In this document: positions 57,801 to 64,000 of the stretch, one piece after another
Position numbering within the stretch: the stretch's first letter is position 1
Layout of the letters: every line of letters starts with the position of its first letter
Assembly (NCBI GenBank): GCA_002946415.1
Contig: NJPS01000005.1
Coordinates: 1 to 64,000 of the forward strand
DNA: 64,000 bases
Direction: 5' to 3'
Origin: Rutstroemia sp. NJR-2017a BVV2
Taxonomy: Eukaryota; Ascomycota; Leotiomycetes; Helotiales; Rutstroemiaceae
Notes under the pieces: model-generated
Seen by the model: the letters and a program-made list of their open reading frames with translations, nothing else
Databases searched by the model: none
What the model was told of the DNA's origin: nothing
Made by a program: the position numbers and the translations under genes

Positions 57801-58212
57801 CTTCGTATCCCTTCTAAACGGCGACCGCTACGACGTCGTAGATATAATATTGAATCGACCAGGGATATTGACAGAATAGGGTCTTGTGCCGTCAGCTAAG
57901 GTCAGCGTCATCCGCGACGTCGTGGACCTCTCTACCGCGAACGTTACTTCGACCACCATTCACGAATGAAGATTGCCGGAACCGCTGCAGGCCTCCCCCG
58001 TACCTTCACCTGTCTCACTCCCGACCGAGAATCAGGGTCACTTCGGCTTGAAGATCAAGCGCACACGGAATTTTCTGTCATATTTCATATCGAGCTGATT
58101 ACGCTCTACGATCGTTTCCAGTCGACCTCTTGTTCCACTCTTTCCAAACGGGCGGATATTGCCCTTCGGACATCGAAATATCCTCATGCCTTCGTCAATT
58201 GGGTCAGCAAAG
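54876..58212. other. Intergenic region with coding-like fragments but no supported gene
   Basis: Contains an open stretch at about 55165-55345 (+), reading PDDSAYKEFISEADLLNAHA without a start or partner exon, and the weak minus-strand frame listed at 56629. The rest presumably includes the promoter and leader of the transcription factor gene. Confidence 0.4.
56629..56886 (-). CDS. Possible small protein or gene fragment (85 aa), unrecognised
   Basis: From ATG at 56886 the frame encodes MGSTKPIDTSSCAGRLRSIE, then helix-rich sequence (ENFSQHVSRSLAALIARF, DYLKWLSGSVAATEKSI) to a TGA at 56629. Composition looks more protein-like than the surrounding frames, but no domain is recognised. It could be a fragment of a decayed gene. 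Confidence 0.25.
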   Translation of the reverse strand: MGSTKPIDTSSCAGRLRSIEQLENFSQHVSRSLAALIARFQTSDSHNASDYLKWLSGSVAATEKSIKDGTDQSRDIQLLTLYGHL

Positions 58213-60664
58213 ATGTTCCATACATGTAAGTCTGCCGAAGATACTTCCAAATATAACTCTTTCCTATTGGGATACCTTGTACCGTCGTTGTAGAGAAAAA
58301 AGGGTTCGCGCCTTTTGCTGATCGTTGACCGTTCACCGGTTCTAGTTCAAGGGCTGGCACCACCCCGCCAAAATGGAAGCTCGGAACTAAGTCAAAGCAC
58401 ACCCAAACCATCAACGAACGGAGTATCGAAAAGAATCACAACTCCTCATGCCTGCGCAGAGTGCAAAAGGCGTAAAATACGATGTGATGGCAGACAACCT
58501 TGCGGCCAATGTGTGGGATGTCGGTCCCCAAAACCATGCTATTACGACAAACACAGACAGAGGGTCATTCCTTCTCGAAAGTACGATAAACGTGTGTCTT
58601 CATTGTCGCGATACTTGCTAATGATGAAAATTAGGACGTTAGATGCCCTGACCCAATCCCTAGAAGAATGCCGCTCAATTCTCCGACGTCTCTATCCAAA
58701 CCGCGAGGTGCAAGATTTACTCCCATTGTCGCGCAATGAGCTTGTTGCTCTAATCGACCAAAGCCCACAAGGCGCGCTCTCGAACACATCTCCATCCGGT
58801 TCCAATACTTCTCCAACCTCACAAGAATACAGGTCTCCACTAAATTCGGGATCGGAAGAGGACAGAAGTCTGGCGAACCTCGAACAAATACCGAGTCAAG
58901 ATACAGATTGGGACGAGGAAAGAAGAAATCGAGAACCAATACCTGCCGAGGCCGATGATGTGAACGCTTTGTCTCTGTCAGTAGATAGACAATCATCATA
59001 TCTTAGTGCGACATCAATAAAAGCTGCGCTCTTAGTTATGCTCAAGGTCGCACCACGGCTTCGGTCTTTACTAGCTCCTACAAACAACAACAAGCAAGTA
59101 CCTGCGAGCAGCAATTACCCAACCCCGCGCCTAGGAGGTGCTGTCAAAAGCTACCTTGCCATTCCTTGGTCATCCGATGGACAAAATCTTGTTGACGCTT
59201 ACTTCAATAGGGTACAGATCTTTGTACCTATGCTTGACGAGCCCTCATTTAGGGCTGACTTCCTAAATGGCCGACGACAAGATGCTCCATGGCTTGCGCT
59301 GTTGAACATGGTGTTCGCAATGGGTAGCATCGTCGCAAGTAAATCTGATGATCACAACCACATCACCTTTTATAACCGCGCAAGAGAACATTTGGGGCTT
59401 GATAGCTTCGGTAGCGGTCACATAGAAACTTTGCAAGCCCTAGCTTTGATGGGAGGTTTTTATCTTCACTATATCAACCGTCCCAACATGGCTAATGCGA
59501 TTTCCGGAGCTGCCTTACGTATGGCTTGCGCCATGGGCTTACATCGAGAAAGTATTCATGAGAACGACGTCGAAGGTAATCTCACTGCAGAACAGAGACG
59601 CAGGACATGGTGGAGTTTATTTTGTTTGGACACGTGGGCCTCCACTACTTTAGGAAGACCTTCTATGGGTCGGTGGGGACCTGCCATTTCCATGCAACCT
59701 CCTGCAGGTTTACATAATACGGTTCGTGCAACCCAGCCCTATGCCATTCCGTTACGTTCGTCTAATCAACCTGCAGAACCACAGCATGAACATCGTGCCT
59801 CTTATAGAGAACATCAAATTTTGCAAGATTGCAACGCAGATTCAAGACGTCCTTGCGCAAACGCCACTTCTTCGAAACGAAGATCTTGCAATCCTTGATG
59901 GACAACTCGTCGAATGGTATGAAAACCTTCCCTGGCCACTTCGGTCCACAGAAACTTGCCCAGAATCAATATATACCGCTCGCTGCGTAATGAAATGGCG
60001 TTACCAAAATCTACGCATTGTCTTGTATCGGCCAGTTCTTCTCAATCTTGCCAATCGTGGCAATCAAAGTCTCACTAGCAAAGAAGAGCTTACCGCTGTT
60101 CGAATATGCCGCACTATCGCTCGGGAAACCATTGAGGACATATCACGTGAATGCAGGCCGAACCAAATGCTTGGGTGGAATGGCGTTTGGTTTATGTATC
60201 AAGCCTCCATGATTCCACTTGTCAGCATATTCTGGGAATCATGGAACACAACCCTAGTGAGGGAATGGCAGACACAGATCGAGACTGTGCTTGAAGCGTT
60301 CGATGGAATGGCCGATTGGTCGTTGGCTGCAAGACGCAGCAGAGAAGTTGTGAGCAAAGTCTATGAGGCGAGCAAAATGCCGTTGACGAGACAAGCAAGC
60401 CCCGGCTTAGGTCCAGTATCAGACGGATTTGGTATGATGAACGGACGCCAGTATATGGATAATGACCTGCTGCAACAGGTAGAGATTATGGGAGAAGAAC
60501 AACTACTAATGCTCGACAACGGCGGAGTTTGGGACCTGGACGGCATGTTATGGGGTAATCTACCCGATGGGTTGGATATGCCTTATGACGGCTTGCCGAT
60601 GGAATACGATGATGCGGGTATGGCCAGCTTTGATGGTCAATACATGCCTGGCATTCATCAGTAG
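58213..60664 (+). CDS. Zn2Cys6 fungal transcription factor (Fungal_trans domain)
   Basis: Predicted join: 58213-58225, 58346-58580, 58635-59721, 59777-60664, giving 740 aa. The 54- and 55-nt introns 2 and 3 have CTAAT branch points and TAG and CAG acceptors, and their joins are coherent (IPSRK-TLDALTQSLEECRS; LHNT-NHSMNIVPLIENIKF). The 13-nt first exon (MFHT) is the least certain part: the frame before 58346 lacks an ATG, and this exon supplies one with a GTAAGT donor in matching phase. The zinc cluster at about residues 39-68 is CAECKRRKIRCDG, CGQC, then CYYD (CX2CX6CX5CX2CX8C), with a basic dimerisation linker after it. The Fungal_trans domain (about 265-560) has YFNRVQIFVPMLDEPSF and RRRTWWSLFCLDTWASTTLG. 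The C-terminus is acidic and Gly/Met/Asp-rich, a likely activation region. Target genes are unknown. Confidence 0.85.
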
Positions 60665-62070
60665 TTTTGGATTTTGGGACTTACGTTTGGATATCTATGG
60701 GTGGTTATTTGTCGTTAAAAAGGACTCGGTTTTATATACGTTCTTGTTTGGAGTTGCCAGGAAAACGGTATGCGCATGCAACTTTAACAATACCTCACCT
60801 CTCGTTTGCATGTATGTAGAGTACATGAAAGTCACGAAGTTACGTCTCGATTCACTTCTGCAAGATACCAAAATTTAGCAATTTAGCAATATCATCTCTT
60901 TAGTCTGATTTATCCATCAAATATCCAAGTATTCGTACAGTACCTTAACTCCGCAAATATTTGGTCCCTATCCTATCAGCACCAGCACCACCACATCTTC
61001 CCACAAGCCCAGTCTTTGGGCCCGCAGGGCATGGCACGGCACGTATATTACCGCTCTAGGTCCTCCTTGCATGTATAAATCCCCATGCTGCACGAACGTT
61101 TGAAAGAGGCTAATACTGTCGATAAGCAAGCAAGCAAGCAGTAAGCTGACTGAATGATATTACAGCTACAGTATTCCACTCGGCATGATCCGAGAAGCGG
61201 GAAAGGTAGTTTGTCTGGGGGCGGGATGGGATTGGGCAGTCTTACTTACATATATGTATGTATAGCTAGGCTTGTATGTATGTGTGTATGTTTATATGTA
61301 TGTGACTGTTTTGGGAGGAATGGTAGTATGGGGGGGAAAGGGGGGATGCGACGAGATGAAAAGAAGCAGAGCAAGCAGAGGGTCCATCTCCTTGCAATTT
61401 CAAAATAAACATCGGATGAACTGATCTACTTCCACCAAAATTATCGAACATGCCAAATGCCAGTACATGCATATACACAGCCCAATTTCCAATGTATTCC
61501 TACGGTACCGGATATAAACATACGCACAAACGAATACCAACGAATATCCATCTCAATCCCCTCAAAACCACATCAGCAACACCAATGCGAAAAGATCAAA
61601 TCAAATCAAATCAAATCAAACCAACAAGAAAAACAGAGTAAAAAGGTAAAACCCCCCCCGGCCTATCGGCCCGTCTACACCGAACCTCACGGCACACGCT
61701 CTCTCGCTACCAGAAACCGAGAAATTCCGGGATGCGGGGAAATCATGCATGCAGAAGAGTGGCAAATAAGTCAACATGCTGTCTGTCTGTCTGTCCTACT
61801 TGAGTTGGAGTTCGCAGAGTGCATGCGTGTATTTGAGTGTGGGCGTACGAATACGAGTCTTGGGTAAAACTTTCTTTCTATTCATAAACTATTCGACTCG
61901 CGTGACTCCAATGCATGCATGCTCTCTCTTGCTTCCCCTTTTTCTTGGCTGAGGATCTTGGCCGCTCGCTTCATATGTCATGTCATGTCATATATCCATG
62001 CTCTGCCTATTTCGCTCAAATGCTTGTGTGACGTTTACTTTTTCATAATCGTAATTCGTCGTATCATACT
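60665..62070. other. Intergenic, no supported gene
   Basis: Contains the 3' flanks of the transcription factor (plus) and ULA1 (minus). An AAGC run occurs at about 61127-61140 and an AAATC array at about 61596-61620. No domain-bearing frame is seen. Confidence 0.45.
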
Positions 62071-63872
62071 TTATACCCTCAGAACCTGGGCCCTGCTAGT
62101 GATACCGTCGAAGATGCACGTGTTGTCGATGGGAATGTATTGCTTGGTGATAATTTTAATGATCTCCTGTGCTACCATACCGCCTGTCAAGGCCGAGATG
62201 TTGTGTAACTCTCCGCCTTTGGCTCGTGCGACTTCTTCGGCTACTTTGGCGACACGTTCATTGGAAGATGCTTCTGGAATATCTTTGGTGATCTGGGAAA
62301 GAATCTCGGATGAAGTGGCGGATGGTGTATGAGATATTGCTCGCAGTGCTAGATAGATTGGAAAGTTGGATAAGGGCATCATCATCATGGCAGCATTTTC
62401 ATCATTGGCAAACTCTGACTCTGTTTATATGTTAATTGGCGGCCACTGAGAGAAGAATGGTCTACACCTACTTGCGACTTTCTGTAAATCTGAGTCGGGA
62501 GTTGAGCCACGAATAAGCTTGATGAAGGCTGCATTCTTGCAGAAGTTCTCCACCTCGCTATATTCGATACTTTTGCCTTTTTCCTGCGCATGGACAAGAT
62601 CTAGCACTTCCTGGACGTCTTTGCGAGCTTTGGTCTTGTAAATGTTTTGCAATTCAACATATACATTAGACTGCGCTTTCATGTCTGGCACTGAACCTGG
62701 CAATGGAAGTTCACCATGCTTTTCGTAAAATGCCTTGACTGCAGACGCTATAATCCAAAAGTCGGATTCTGAATCTGCCTGTAGTTTTCAGTGAATAAGT
62801 GCCCATATTGCTGTCTCCAGGGTGGACCACTTACTGAGGTATGCCCGTACTCCCAGACCTCCTTTACGGAACTCGGTAGAGCTGGCGCAGATACGGTTTT
62901 CAGTACAGCTGCGACTGCCTCTTCAAAGTTCTCCTCTCCTCCCTCGGGATTGTTCCTCCTCGTAGCTTTAGATACCACCGTTCTAAATTCTGTCTTTTCC
63001 TTATATGTACTGGGGTATGACCCGTGTTCCTCCTTCCATTTGGACAAGAAATGTAGTAACAGAGCGACATATGGTATATGGCCATGGTCATGATGACTTT
63101 GACTGTCGATATCTTTGGTGAGCTTTTCAGCAAACTGGGAAAGTTCTGGCCATGGGTTAAGCAGTCGTAGATCAGTCGTAGATGTCGAATCTGGATGGGT
63201 GTCCACGATAGGAAATGCTCCTGGTAGATGTGTCTGGAAATATGAATAGAAACCAGCAGAATGTACGCTGACAAGCGGAATTTTGTGTTGTTCACTATAT
63301 TTCTTTGCAGATGCGAGAAGGGAGGGATCGATTGGAAAGGAGTATAAAACCAATGTATATTTCTTTTGTTGGTCGATCTCGAATAAATCTTGTAATTTTT
63401 CGCCCTGTAGCTCCCCAATTAGAAAACGATTCTGCTATAGTATATCACCTGGATGGCATTACCTCGACGCGTGGAAACCAATTCCCTTTGACATCTGGAT
63501 TGAGTTCTTGTAGAAGTTTGACACATTGCTCAGCTCTCGATTTCCCCAAGCTCTCCTCTTCAAGGAAGAAGTTCACTCCCAAATCCGCTTCATTGACTGT
63601 CGCTTCGTCGGCGATCGTAAACTGTCCAATGCCTTCAACCGTCAGTCAAGCCTGCAGATTCTCAGACTGCTATACGCACCTGGGAGAACCAAATTCTTCA
63701 GAGTCTCAACACCAACAGTACCTGCGCCGGAGTTCAACAGAAGTATATTTGCATCTTCCAGGGCAGCTTGTCCAGAAGCTGCCCATAGCCGCAATTGCCT
63801 ATCGTACTTCTTCTCTTTGTCTGATGGAGCTTGAAGCATAGGAGGAGTTTGCTCTACAAGTACTTCGGTCAT
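62071..63872 (-). CDS. ula1: NEDD8-activating enzyme E1 regulatory subunit (ULA1/APPBP1)
   Basis: Predicted join of five exons: 63872-63680, 63632-63463, 63404-62835, 62778-62472, 62420-62071, giving 529 aa. All phases agree, and donors are GTGCGT, GTAATG, GTAAGT and GTAGGT. The N-terminus [20 protein letters not shown] and the Rossmann-like [20 protein letters not shown] are E1 signatures, followed by [19 protein letters not shown]. The middle includes [14 protein letters not shown]. The C-terminus has [20 protein letters not shown] and [13 protein letters not shown], typical of APPBP1. As in the family, this half lacks the catalytic cysteine, which sits in the partner Uba3, not in this window. 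The heterodimer activates the ubiquitin-like Rub1/NEDD8 for cullin modification, so it connects functionally with SCF F-box proteins such as the one at 6-7 kb. Confidence 0.93.
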
Positions 63873-63981
63873 GGTTGGTACTCTCTACTTTAGGCCAGAG
63901 GGTAAAGTAGAACTTGAAACCGGAAGTTCTTGTGATTTCCCTTTCCCCCGCTTGGTATGAAACTTGTAGACTCCTTAGAAA

Positions 63982-64000
63982 ATGGCTGACGAGGTATAGG
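63982..64000 (+). CDS. Possible start of a divergent gene, truncated by the window
   Basis: ATG GCT GAC GAG is followed at once by a GTATAG sequence that could be a splice donor, 109 bases upstream of and divergent from ula1. It would begin MADE. There is too little sequence to name it, and an in-frame TAG follows if no intron exists. Confidence 0.25.

Overview
The window looks like nuclear DNA of a filamentous ascomycete, most likely Leotiomycetes/Helotiales. That class is an inference from the protein families and was not tested by any search. Protein genes are split by short introns (about 54-190 nt) with GTAAGT-like donors, CTAAC/CTGAC-like branch points and CAG/TAG acceptors. Housekeeping proteins are typically fungal (Esa1, Rex4, Mcm6, an FNIP/Lst4 relative, Ula1), and fungus-specific families are present (HET, WSC, Zn2Cys6 with Fungal_trans, G1 peptidase, GH45). 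No bacterial-type operon, CRISPR array, rRNA or tRNA was seen.

Layout. 1-196: end of a hAT-like repeat abutting the shortened 3' end of a UstS-type glutathione transferase. 1.9-2.8 kb: secreted G1 glutamic peptidase. 4.1-5.1 kb: alpha/beta hydrolase whose reading frame continues past its stop. 6.0-7.4 kb: F-box protein with a duplicated N-terminal half-motif. 7.5-9.9 kb: transposon graveyard with a broken integrase, an RT-like repeat and a 41-bp hairpin. 10.2-10.6 kb: a 61-aa membrane protein made of three small exons. 12.8-13.9 kb: secreted GH45 endoglucanase.

16.2-31.3 kb is the dense housekeeping core: esa1 and rex4 (divergent pair), a cyclopropane-fatty-acid-synthase-like methyltransferase, RNase H2 subunit C, a DUF4385 protein, mcm6 and a phospholipase-D-like protein. 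MluI cell-cycle boxes (ACGCGT) lie upstream of both the RNase H2C gene and mcm6. 32.0-32.7 kb: a reading frame whose N-terminus resembles the histone H3 tail, interrupted by one TAG. 34.1-41.4 kb: a WSC-domain surface protein and an FNIP/Lst4-like protein.

41.4-50.2 kb is an 8.8-kb stretch with microsatellites and no supportable gene. 50.2-52.4 kb: HET-domain protein. 52.4-58.2 kb: repeat-rich DNA with a 571-bp MITE-like element and a separate 70-bp direct repeat. 58.2-60.7 kb: Zn2Cys6 transcription factor. 62.1-63.9 kb: ULA1, the NEDD8 E1 regulatory subunit. A possible divergent gene starts at 63982 and runs out of the window.

Functional themes. Secreted enzymes (G1 peptidase, GH45) suit plant-matter degradation. 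Mcm6, RNase H2C and the MCB boxes point to S-phase genome maintenance. Esa1 and Rex4 share a 365-bp promoter and couple chromatin with rRNA maturation. Exon joins were worked out by eye from splice signals, phase and protein continuity. They are predictions, not transcript-supported models.
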